Shown here: piece after piece, positions 36,239 to 44,111 of the stretch
Position numbering within the stretch: position 1 is the stretch's first letter
Layout of the letters: every line of letters begins with the position of its first letter
Source: CALKJP01 sp046299555
GTDB taxonomy: Bacteria > Bacteroidota > Bacteroidia > JACCXN01
Direction of reading: 5' to 3'
DNA length: 64,000 bases
Assembly (NCBI GenBank): GCA_046299555.1
Contig: JBKBHS010000001.1
Location: forward strand, 1,488,001-1,552,000
Translations under genes and position numbers: made by a program
The notes under the pieces: model-generated
Told to the model about the DNA's origin: nothing
Database searches by the model: none
The model's input: only the letters and a program-made list of their open reading frames with translations

Positions 36239-37508
36239 GAATACAGCATCCTCTAAATTTAATATTGATTTATTGTGGAATATGGGGGCATTTGCCCTTT
36301 CTGCAGTAATTGGAGTATTGCTCAATGTTATTATCATAAAGTTTTATGACTCCGAAGTTTTAGGAGTATTTAACCAGATTTATGCAGTTTATATTTTATT
36401 GTCGCAGCTTGCGGTTAGTGGCGTACATCTTTCAGTACAAAAGTATATTCCCGAATATCACAGCGATAAAAATAATTTAAATCATATTGTAACATCTGCT
36501 TTAGTAATTACTGTTGTAACATCAATTATTACCATTTTAGCAGCTTATTTATTACATCAGTTACCGGGTAGAATAACCAAAAGCGAAGGTGTTTTACAAG
36601 GCTTTAAGTATGTAATATGGGGCTTGCTTTTTTTCTCCTTAAATAAAGTGTTGCTTTCGTTTTTAAACGGTATCAGAGAAATGAAAGCCTTTGCTTTATT
36701 TCAATTGCTGCGATTTGTGTTTATGCTCACTTTTTTAATGTACTTTATTTTTACCAATAAAGAAGGTTACCTTCTTGCATTAATGCTTCCTTTTACTGAA
36801 TTATGTTTGTTTTTTATTGTTTTCATTTATGCAATTAGATTTTTTAAAATCAGTATTCATAATGGTTTCAGAAAATGGTTAAGCGAAAATTATCGTTTTG
36901 GCAACAAAGCCTTGCTTGGCAATTTCTTATTTGACATAAATACCAAAGTAGATGTATTTATGTTGGGTGTTTTTTTAACCGATAGTATGGTGGGTATTTA
37001 TAGTATTGCTGCAACTATTGCCGAAGGCTTTTTACAATTGCCGGTTTTAATGCGTAATAATATAAATCCGGTAATAACAAAAGCTCATACCAAAAAAGGC
37101 TACGAAATATTAAATCAGGTAATCAGAAAAAGCAAAAAGGGATTTTATAAAATAATAGGTTTATTAGGATTGGTAAGTATTGCTGGATTTCCAATATTTT
37201 TATGGGTATTTGGAATAAATGAAGATTTTTATTTAATCTGGTCAATTTATGCAGTGCTCACTTTGGGTGTAATCATTACAGGCGGATATTTACCTTTCCA
37301 GATGATATTTAATCAATTGGGTCATCCTTTAAATCAAACCTTGTTTATTTTTCTTTTGTTTTTATCCAATGTTATAATGAATGCCATTTTCATTCCTTTA
37401 ACAGGAGTTATTGGAGCAGCCATAGGCACTTCTGTTTCTATGATAATTCAAATTTTTATCATGAAATATCTTGTTTCAAAAATTACACAAAAACAATTAA
37501 TAATATAA
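36228..37508 (+). CDS. Polysaccharide flippase (MOP/Wzx-like)
   Basis: A 426-residue, roughly 12-TM transporter of the polysaccharide synthesis/MATE superfamily, expected to flip lipid-linked oligosaccharides across the inner membrane. The N-terminal block IDLLWNMGAFALSAVIGVLL and the central GNKALLGNFLFDINTKVDVF (about 223-242) match the family. It overlaps the preceding gene by 11 bp and is followed by a strong hairpin. With the GT2 and the GT-C-like genes it forms a surface-glycan operon. A second flippase lies at 62717-63991. Confidence 0.85.
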   Translation: MLNKNTASSKFNIDLLWNMGAFALSAVIGVLLNVIIIKFYDSEVLGVFNQIYAVYILLSQLAVSGVHLSVQKYIPEYHSDKNNLNHIVTSALVITVVTSIITILAAYLLHQLPGRITKSEGVLQGFKYVIWGLLFFSLNKVLLSFLNGIREMKAFALFQLLRFVFMLTFLMYFIFTNKEGYLLALMLPFTELCLFFIVFIYAIRFFKISIHNGFRKWLSENYRFGNKALLGNFLFDINTKVDVFMLGVFLTDSMVGIYSIAATIAEGFLQLPVLMRNNINPVITKAHTKKGYEILNQVIRKSKKGFYKIIGLLGLVSIAGFPIFLWVFGINEDFYLIWSIYAVLTLGVIITGGYLPFQMIFNQLGHPLNQTLFIFLLFLSNVIMNAIFIPLTGVIGAAIGTSVSMIIQIFIMKYLVSKITQKQLII

Positions 37509-37510
37509 TC

Positions 37511-37540
37511 AGAAGAGCCTCCAATTTAGGAGGCTCTTCT
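37511..37540. terminator. Terminator-like hairpin after flippase
   Basis: A perfect 12-bp stem AGAAGAGCCTCC/GGAGGCTCTTCT with a 6-nt loop lies 2 bp after the flippase stop. The T-run is weak, so it could also protect mRNA 3' ends. It lies between convergent genes. Confidence 0.7.
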
Positions 37541-37574
37541 GCAATATAACTTACGGCTAATAAGTTTCTATTAT

Positions 37575-38243
37575 TTAAAATCCGATAAATCTGTTTAGTT
37601 CATTTATGCTGCTGTTAAAGCTAAATCCTTTGTTTACTATAAAATAGTTGTTAGGATCGGCAACATATCGGTAAGCAAATTTGGCTAAATCCAATCGGTT
37701 CGATTCAAACGTTAACATACCCATTATTTCCAATATTTGTTGAGCGGTAGCACCATTACTCATGATGGCTTGTTTTGCAATGTTCAATCGCGTATTGTCA
37801 AATGGAGTACTATTAATACTTATCATTAATTGTTGAAAGGTTTGTGGTGCCATTCCAAAAACCGGTGCAGGAGGAGGTGGTGGGGGAGGATTCCAACTCC
37901 ATATTGGATTTGAAGCCATTAGCATTAATTGATTATAAAAATTGATGCTATATATAACTTCGCTTGCAGGTGGCACATTTATAAAACCATTATACACAAG
38001 CCTTGATTTCCAGTGTCCACCCGGATTAATGTAATGTTTAAAAATTTTAACTTTATGATTACCTGGCATTAAGTTGGTAAAATTAATTTGTGAAGATGGA
38101 GCAACAGGGGCACTGTTATTAATAGCTACACTTATAAAACTATTATCAGTGCTGTTTATAATTAGGTTAGACGTTGCTATGTAGTTAGCATTTGCACTAA
38201 AACCTATTAAGGCAACAAGTATTGTTGATATTAGAGTTCTCAT
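37575..38243 (-). CDS. DUF4476 domain protein, exported
   Basis: The chosen ATG gives 222 residues, starting with the signal peptide MRTLISTILVALIGFSANA. A GGAGG sequence 8-12 nt before that ATG supports it over an upstream frame extension of 14 residues. A beta-rich part (about 20-110) is followed by a proline run and a C-terminal DUF4476 helical domain (FQQLMISINSTPFDNTRLNI, about 130-149; then SNRLDLAKFAYRYVADPNNY). DUF4476 is common in Bacteroidota and has no known activity. The gene stands alone. Confidence 0.85.
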   Translation of the reverse strand: MRTLISTILVALIGFSANANYIATSNLIINSTDNSFISVAINNSAPVAPSSQINFTNLMPGNHKVKIFKHYINPGGHWKSRLVYNGFINVPPASEVIYSINFYNQLMLMASNPIWSWNPPPPPPPAPVFGMAPQTFQQLMISINSTPFDNTRLNIAKQAIMSNGATAQQILEIMGMLTFESNRLDLAKFAYRYVADPNNYFIVNKGFSFNSSINELNRFIGF

Positions 38244-38249
38244 AATTTT

Positions 38250-38256
38250 GTCCTCC
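38250..38256 (-). promoter_or_regulatory. Shine-Dalgarno-like site deciding the DUF4476 start
   Basis: On the minus strand ATGGAGGACAAAATT precedes the chosen ATG. Strong GGAGG sites are rare in this window, where most starts are preceded only by A-rich DNA. Confidence 0.5.
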
Positions 38257-38384
38257 ATAATTTTTACAATATAATTGTTCAACATTTATGCCAAAGTGAA
38301 TTAGTTAAATAAGTTTAAATATCTTTTAATTACTTTTAGAGTGCAGAATACATCTTATATTTACACTCTGTTTATAGGTTTTAT

Positions 38385-39983
38385 ATGAAGCAATTTTTAT
38401 TAGTTTTTACAGGATTACTTTTTTCAATTTTTGTTCATGCGCAATCCACAACTAAAGCAGCAGAAAAATTCAGGACAACTTTAAATATTGTTTCTGCGGC
38501 CTATGTAGATACGGTTGATGCCGATAAGTTAGTAGAAGATGCTATCATAGGTATGTTAGATAAGCTTGACCCACATTCTGTTTATATATCAAAAGAAGAA
38601 GTTAAAGAAATGAACGAACCTTTGATTGGTAATTTTGAAGGAGTAGGCATTCAATTTCAAATTTTAAAAGATACTATTCTGGTTGTTAATGCTATACCCG
38701 GTGGCCCTTCTGAAAAGCTTGGCATACAAGCCGGAGATAAAATTATTAAAGTAAACGATACGCTTGTAGCAGGTGTAGGAATTAAAAATAATGATGTATT
38801 AAAAAAACTAAGGGGCGATAAAGGCACTAAAGTAAAAGTTGCCATTCAAAGAGGAAACAACAAGGAATTGATAGATTATGTAATTATTAGAGATAAAATT
38901 CCTATTTACAGTGTTGATGCTTGGTATATGGCTACTCCTGAAATTGGATATATACGCATTACTCGATTTGCCCAAACTACGATGGAAGAATATGAAAAAG
39001 CTATTCGTGAATTAAAATCACAAGGAATGAAAAACTTAATTTTAGATTTACGTGGAAATGGTGGTGGATTTTTACACGTAGCAACTGCATTGGCCGATGA
39101 ATTTTTACCTGATAAAAAATTAATTGTTTACACCGAAGGCTCTAAGCAGGTACGTCAAGACTCATATGCTACATCTAAAGGCAATTTTGAAAGCGGAAAA
39201 TTAGTAATATTGATTGATGAAGCTTCCGCCTCAGCCAGCGAAATAGTTTCAGGTGCAGTACAAGATTGGGACAGAGGTTTAATCATAGGACGCAGATCAT
39301 TTGGAAAAGGATTGGTTCAAAAACCTTACAATTTACCCGATGGTTCAATGATTCGATTAACAACGGCAAGATATTATACTCCAAGCGGAAGATGTATTCA
39401 AAAACCTTATGAGGAAGGCAAAGAAGCTTATAATAAAGATTTATCAGAACGCTTTAAACATGGTGAACATTTATATGCTGATAGTATAAAACTTCCGGAT
39501 TCACTCAAATATCAAACATTAGTAAATAAAAGAACAGTGTATGGCGGTGGAGGAATTATGCCTGATATTTTTGTGCCTGTTGATACTTCATTTACATCAG
39601 AATTTTTTACCAAAATTCAAAGCAAAGGATTACAAAGCCAGTTTGTTTTAACCTATCTTGAAAAAAACAGAGAAGAATTAAAAAAGCAATTTACCGATGC
39701 TAAAATGTTTAGAGAAAAATTTACGGTTACTCCAGAATTGTTTAATGAATTTTTAGCCTATGCAGAAAAAGAAAATATTAAAGCAGAAGAAGAACATTTA
39801 AAACGCTCTCGCAAAGTAATAGAAATGCAAATAAAAGCATTAATTGGGCGTAATTTATTTAACGAATCTTTATCAGCTCAAATATTTAATGATAGTAACG
39901 AAGCGTATTTAAAAGCATTGGAAGTTTTACAAGACAAAACTTTTGAAAAAATGAAAATAAAATCAGATGGTAAATACAAATAA
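38385..39983 (+). CDS. S41-family C-terminal processing protease
   Basis: A 532-residue periplasmic protease of the CtpA/Prc group. Signal peptide 1-20 (LLFSIFVHA, then QS). The PDZ domain is at about 80-165 (EGVGIQFQILKDTILVVNAI and QAGDKIIKVNDTLVAGVGI). The tail-protease core contains LILDLRGNGGGFLHVA, the nucleophile Ser in EASASASEIVSGA and the general-base Lys in GRRSFGKGLVQKP. A C-terminal helical extension of about 130 residues follows. It trims or degrades periplasmic proteins from their C-termini. Monocistronic by spacing. Confidence 0.92.
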   Translation: MKQFLLVFTGLLFSIFVHAQSTTKAAEKFRTTLNIVSAAYVDTVDADKLVEDAIIGMLDKLDPHSVYISKEEVKEMNEPLIGNFEGVGIQFQILKDTILVVNAIPGGPSEKLGIQAGDKIIKVNDTLVAGVGIKNNDVLKKLRGDKGTKVKVAIQRGNNKELIDYVIIRDKIPIYSVDAWYMATPEIGYIRITRFAQTTMEEYEKAIRELKSQGMKNLILDLRGNGGGFLHVATALADEFLPDKKLIVYTEGSKQVRQDSYATSKGNFESGKLVILIDEASASASEIVSGAVQDWDRGLIIGRRSFGKGLVQKPYNLPDGSMIRLTTARYYTPSGRCIQKPYEEGKEAYNKDLSERFKHGEHLYADSIKLPDSLKYQTLVNKRTVYGGGGIMPDIFVPVDTSFTSEFFTKIQSKGLQSQFVLTYLEKNREELKKQFTDAKMFREKFTVTPELFNEFLAYAEKENIKAEEEHLKRSRKVIEMQIKALIGRNLFNESLSAQIFNDSNEAYLKALEVLQDKTFEKMKIKSDGKYK

Positions 39984-39994
39984 AATATAAAAAT

Positions 39995-40002
39995 TAATTT
40001 TG
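39995..40002 (+). promoter_or_regulatory. -7 promoter motif
   Basis: TAATTTTG fits TANNTTTG, 23 bp before the DUF1573 gene. Confidence 0.45.
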
Positions 40003-40025
40003 CGTGTAATTAAAATTTTACAACA

Positions 40026-40595
40026 ATGGATGCTATGAAAGAAAATATCAAAATTGCATTATTAGCTGTAATAGCAGTTACTTTATCAGTAAATACTTAT
40101 CTGCAATTAGAAAAATCAAGCGAAAATCATTCACAAACAACAACTACAAGTTCATTGCCTCCGGGGCATTCGGAAAACGATGGGCATAATCATGGTACAA
40201 GTCCTAATAATTTTAAACCCGGCACAAACGAATTATTACCGGATGGGGTTAAACCTCAAGATGTACCGCCAGGTCCAACAACCACCATTCAATTTGAAAC
40301 CTACAGCCACGATTTTGGAAAAATAAAACAAGACACTAAAAATAAAAAAATTTTTAAATTTAAAAATACAGGAAAAGAACCTTTAATCATTCAAAATGCA
40401 ACAGGTTCTTGCGGTTGTACAGTTCCTAAATATCCCAAAGAACCAATTCCTCCGGGAGGTAGCGGTGAAATTGAAGTAGAATACAGTCCGGGTAAACAAC
40501 AAGGTTTACAAAATAAAACAGTTACTATTACAGCTAATACAAACCCTCCAACTACTACACTTAATATTAGTGCAGACGTTCAAGTTGTAAATTAA
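40026..40595 (+). CDS. DUF1573 domain protein, membrane anchored
   Basis: A 189-residue protein with an N-terminal hydrophobic helix (about 8-26) that is either a signal anchor or an uncleaved signal. A low-complexity Ser/Thr/Gly/His linker spans about 30-75. The C-terminal Ig-like DUF1573 domain includes YSHDFGKIKQDTKNKKIFKF and the hallmark GSCGCTVPKYPKEPIPPGG. Such proteins are frequent in Bacteroidota envelopes, with unknown function. A strong terminator follows. Confidence 0.88.
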   Translation: MDAMKENIKIALLAVIAVTLSVNTYLQLEKSSENHSQTTTTSSLPPGHSENDGHNHGTSPNNFKPGTNELLPDGVKPQDVPPGPTTTIQFETYSHDFGKIKQDTKNKKIFKFKNTGKEPLIIQNATGSCGCTVPKYPKEPIPPGGSGEIEVEYSPGKQQGLQNKTVTITANTNPPTTTLNISADVQVVN

Positions 40596-40611
40596 TAGTT
40601 ATTAAACTAAT

Positions 40612-40655
40612 GCCATATCGGTTATTAAAAGAATATCCGATATGGCTTTTTCTTT
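40612..40655 (+). terminator. Terminator of DUF1573 gene
   Basis: The arms GCCATATCGG (40612-40621) and CCGATATGGC (40637-40646) pair perfectly and are followed by TTTTTCTTTTT. It lies just upstream of the GNAT start and shows that an in-frame ATG at 40642 is not a start. Confidence 0.85.
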
Positions 40656-40662
40656 TTATTGG

Positions 40663-41160
40663 ATGAAATTACAATTTATACATTGCGATAATGAAAAAAT
40701 CAATACAATAGCTCAATTAGCCAATGAGATTTGGAATGAATATTACCCGCCCATTATTGGACAGCAACAAGTTAACTATATGCTTAGTAAACTGTATAAT
40801 ACAGATGCTATACAAGAACAAATGAGCAATGGGCAAATCTTCTATTTAATTTCTGTTAATGACAATAATATTGGATTCTTTTCATATAGTTTAAAAAATG
40901 ATGGGAGTGGTTTTTTACATAAATTCTATTTGTTAAAATCATATAGAGGAAAAAATTATGCTTCAATAACTTTAAACTTTTTGGAATTAGTTTTTAAAAA
41001 TATGAATATTAAAGAATATCGATTAACTGTAAATCGTCAAAATGCGCAAGCAATAAATTTTTATTTCAAATCAGGTTTTAAAATAGAGCAAGTTGCCGAT
41101 TTTGATATTGGGAATGGATTTTTTATGAATGATTTTGTGATGATTAAAAAAATTAACTAA
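40663..41160 (+). CDS. GNAT-family N-acetyltransferase
   Basis: From the chosen ATG, 165 residues with a GNAT fold. The acetyl-CoA region is KSYRGKNYASITLNFLELVF, close to the R/Q-x-x-G-x-A signature. The C-terminal block LTVNRQNAQAINFYFKSGFK is typical of the family. The frame extends 7 codons upstream to 40642, but those lie inside the terminator of the previous gene. The stop overlaps the next gene's start by one base. Acceptor substrate unknown. Confidence 0.87.
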   Translation: MKLQFIHCDNEKINTIAQLANEIWNEYYPPIIGQQQVNYMLSKLYNTDAIQEQMSNGQIFYLISVNDNNIGFFSYSLKNDGSGFLHKFYLLKSYRGKNYASITLNFLELVFKNMNIKEYRLTVNRQNAQAINFYFKSGFKIEQVADFDIGNGFFMNDFVMIKKIN

Positions 41161-41741
41161 TGCTATCTCCCATACTAGTAATTGATAATTACGATAGTTT
41201 TACTTATAACCTGATACATTACTTAGATAAATTTAGTGATTTCGAAATTCATGTTTTTAGAAATGATGAAATTTTACTTTCACAAATAGAAAATTACTCA
41301 AACATTGTTTTATCACCCGGTCCCGGACTGCCCAAAAATGCAGGAATAATGTGCGATGTAATTAATAAATTTTCCGCAACTAAAAATATTTTAGGAATTT
41401 GCTTAGGTCATCAAGCAATTGCTGAAGTTTTTGGAGCACATTTATATAATTTATCTCAAGTATATCACGGGGTAGCGCATAGGGTAAAGGTTTTAAAGAC
41501 TTCAAATTTAAGTTTGGGAATTCCTGATACATTTATTGCTGGACGTTATCATTCATGGGCCGTTGATAAAAATAATTTCCCTGATTGTTTAGAGATATTG
41601 ATGGAAGATGAAAATGGTGTAATCATGGCTATTAAACATAAATATTATAATGTGTATGGTTTACAATTTCATCCTGAGAGTATATTAACCGAATTCGGTG
41701 AAAGATTTATTGAAAACTGGCTAAAATATTGCATACTGTAG
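41160..41741 (+). CDS. pabA: Anthranilate/aminodeoxychorismate synthase glutaminase (TrpG/PabA)
   Basis: A 193-residue class I glutamine amidotransferase that supplies ammonia to a chorismate-using partner. NYDSFTYNLIHYL (10-22) is diagnostic of TrpG/PabA. The nucleophile is Cys81 in GICLGHQA and the His-Glu pair lies in LQFHPESI near the end. No TrpE/PabB gene is in the window, so whether it serves tryptophan or folate synthesis is open; I lean to PabA because no trp genes are near. It overlaps the GNAT gene by one base. Confidence 0.85.
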   Translation: MLSPILVIDNYDSFTYNLIHYLDKFSDFEIHVFRNDEILLSQIENYSNIVLSPGPGLPKNAGIMCDVINKFSATKNILGICLGHQAIAEVFGAHLYNLSQVYHGVAHRVKVLKTSNLSLGIPDTFIAGRYHSWAVDKNNFPDCLEILMEDENGVIMAIKHKYYNVYGLQFHPESILTEFGERFIENWLKYCIL

Positions 41742-41791
41742 CAAAAAATAAATAAATAATATTCGCTTAAAATTCAGAATAATATTATCAT

Positions 41792-41799
41792 TACTTTTG
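41792..41799 (+). promoter_or_regulatory. -7 promoter motif
   Basis: TACTTTTG fits TANNTTTG, 54 bp before the PD40 protein gene. Confidence 0.4.
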
Positions 41800-41853
41800 T
41801 AATTAATGCAAATTAGTTATTGTTTAAATTTGAAATTTACTGGTAAATAAAAA

Positions 41854-43401
41854 ATGATGAAAAATTGTTTATTGTTATTTCTATTGTTTATTCAATCGTT
41901 TTTAAACATTGCCCAAACAGCAAAAACCGAGACTATTGCCAACGATAAATTTTCGAAAGGAAATTACGAAGCAGCATTAGAAGATTATTTAGCCTTATTG
42001 GAAAAAGAACCTACCAATAATAAATATTTATTTAGAATTGGTGTTTGCTATTTAAACTCTAATATCGATAAAACAAAAGCCGTATCTTATTTTGAACGAA
42101 TTATTCAATCAGGAAAAGTTGAAACACCTTCTACTTACTATTTATTAGGAAGAGCCTACCATTTTGCAGGCAGATACGATGATGCTATCCGTATGTTTAA
42201 TCGCTTCAAAGAAATTGATAAATATAACGCATCAAATATTCAGGATGTAGATAAACAAATAGAATATTGTTATAACGCTAAAGAATTAGTTAAATATCCG
42301 TTAGATGTTACATTTCAAAACTTAGGAGATAATATAAATTCAAATTATGCGGATTATTATCCCTTTGTTCCCGAAGATGAAACTTTTTTGGTTTTTAATA
42401 GTCGCAGAGACGAAGGTTCAGAAGTGGAAGAAGATGGACAATATAAATCCAATATTTATATATCAAAAGTAAAAGATGGAATTTTTGGCCCGGCAAAACC
42501 AATTGAAAATATTAATACCAAAGACAGAAATCAAGAAGTAATAGGTTTGTCAAACAATGGCGACCACATGCTATTGTTTATAGAAGATAAAGATTATAAC
42601 GGAAAAATTTATATATCAGAAATAACTAAAAACGGAGTTAAAAAGCCTGAATTACTTCCGGCAGAAATTAATATGAAAGATGAAATAGCTGCTTCCATTA
42701 CCAATGATGGAGATGCTATTTTCTTTGCAAGTAACCGCCCGGGCGGAATTGGAGGTGTTGATATTTGGGTTTCACGCAAATTACCTAATGGAAAATGGGG
42801 ACCCGCTCAAAATTTGGGACCTACCATAAATACTCCTTATGATGAAGATTTCCCAAATATTTCATCAGATGGAAAGACTTTATACTTTAGTTCCAAAGGA
42901 CATACAAGCATGGGTGGATACGATATATTTAAAGCAGAATATGATGAAACAAGCAAAACTTGGGGAAAGGTTAGAAATGTTGGTTATCCTGTAAACACTG
43001 CTGGCGATGACATGAATTTGCGCATGTCTGAAACCGGTCGTCATGGTTATATGTCATCATTACGCAAAGGTGGTAAAGGCGATATGGATATATATCGAGT
43101 TACCTTTAATCAAGTTGAGCCTAAATTTATGGTGATAAAAGGGCATATAACTTCTGAAAATCCTGACATTTCGCTTAAAAATATTAGTATTCAAGCCCAA
43201 ATACCCGAAACAGGTGATGTATTTGGCGATTATCTTCCCAATCCGAATACAGGAAGATACATTATAATACTTCCCCCGGGAACTTATGATTTACTCTTTA
43301 GCGCTGATGGACATAAACCCTTATTAGAAACAGTTTCTGTTCAAGATATCAGCAATATAGAATCAGAAATAGAGCGTAATATAGTACTTAAATTAAAATA
43401 G
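41854..43401 (+). CDS. Exported TPR-PD40 repeat protein
   Basis: A 515-residue protein with a signal peptide (about 1-21). TPR-like repeats lie at about 25-130 (GNYEAALEDYLALLEKEPTN, GRAYHFAGRYDDAIRMFNRF). A PD40/WD40-like beta-propeller follows at about 155-405, with repeats such as ADYYPFVPEDETFLVFNSRR, IFFASNRPGGIGGVDIWVSR and TLYFSSKGHTSMGGYDIFKA. The C-terminal 85 residues form a carboxypeptidase-regulatory-like domain. The architecture resembles the type IX secretion/gliding-associated OmpA-family proteins, but the OmpA domain is absent. The likely location is the periplasm or outer membrane. Confidence 0.85.
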   Translation: MMKNCLLLFLLFIQSFLNIAQTAKTETIANDKFSKGNYEAALEDYLALLEKEPTNNKYLFRIGVCYLNSNIDKTKAVSYFERIIQSGKVETPSTYYLLGRAYHFAGRYDDAIRMFNRFKEIDKYNASNIQDVDKQIEYCYNAKELVKYPLDVTFQNLGDNINSNYADYYPFVPEDETFLVFNSRRDEGSEVEEDGQYKSNIYISKVKDGIFGPAKPIENINTKDRNQEVIGLSNNGDHMLLFIEDKDYNGKIYISEITKNGVKKPELLPAEINMKDEIAASITNDGDAIFFASNRPGGIGGVDIWVSRKLPNGKWGPAQNLGPTINTPYDEDFPNISSDGKTLYFSSKGHTSMGGYDIFKAEYDETSKTWGKVRNVGYPVNTAGDDMNLRMSETGRHGYMSSLRKGGKGDMDIYRVTFNQVEPKFMVIKGHITSENPDISLKNISIQAQIPETGDVFGDYLPNPNTGRYIIILPPGTYDLLFSADGHKPLLETVSVQDISNIESEIERNIVLKLK

Positions 43402-43413
43402 TTTAACGCTTCA

Positions 43414-44022
43414 ATGACTTTTTACATAATAATTTTTACGGTAATTACATCCGTTATTGCATTTAATAAAGAAGAATTGTTTTACCGTTTTCAGTTTAAT
43501 GCCTACCAAATTAAATACCATAAACAATATTTTCGTTTTTTAACACATGCCTTTATCCATGCCGACTGGGTGCATTTATTAATGAACATGTTTGTTTTAT
43601 TCTTTTTTGGAACTGCTGTTGAAGAATATTTTAACATATTATTTCAAGAAAAAGGATTTTTTTATTTTATACTTCTTTATGTAGGAGGAATTTTATTTGC
43701 AGCATTGCCAAGTTATAAACGTCATCAGGAACATAGCTATTACAATTCTGTTGGAGCTTCAGGAGCGGTTTCGGCTATAGTTTTTTCAAGCGTTATTTTC
43801 GATCCTGTTAGAAGCATTTGTTTGTATGGAGTATTATGTTTTCCGGGCATATTATGGGCTATAGCCTATTTGATATATTCTTATTATAAAGGTAAACAAG
43901 AAAATGATTTTATAAATCATGATGCTCACTTTTTGGGAGCAGTATTTGGAGCTCTCTTTACCATAGCATTAAAACCAACTTTAGCGTTGTATTTTTTCAG
44001 TCGATTAATGGATTTATTCTAA
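43414..44022 (+). CDS. Rhomboid-family intramembrane serine protease
   Basis: A 202-residue, six-TM protein. HAFIHADWVHLLMNMFVLFF is the conserved loop and TM2 with its His and Asn. GASGAVSAIVF carries the catalytic Ser in GASG, and HDAHFLGAVFGALF carries the catalytic His in the last helix. It cleaves membrane-protein TM segments; substrates are unknown. It lies 12 bp downstream of the PD40 gene and is probably cotranscribed with it. Confidence 0.88.
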   Translation: MTFYIIIFTVITSVIAFNKEELFYRFQFNAYQIKYHKQYFRFLTHAFIHADWVHLLMNMFVLFFFGTAVEEYFNILFQEKGFFYFILLYVGGILFAALPSYKRHQEHSYYNSVGASGAVSAIVFSSVIFDPVRSICLYGVLCFPGILWAIAYLIYSYYKGKQENDFINHDAHFLGAVFGALFTIALKPTLALYFFSRLMDLF

Positions 44023-44111
44023 TTTGCACAAATTCGCATATTTTCTTTACTTTTATTAAATTCGCATCGCGTCAAAAAAATTGCGTTAAACTTTTAAAAC
44101 TCTTTTACATC

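Noticed and set aside
40642..40662. Upstream ATG for the GNAT gene
   Set aside because: It lies inside the terminator hairpin and T-run of the preceding gene.
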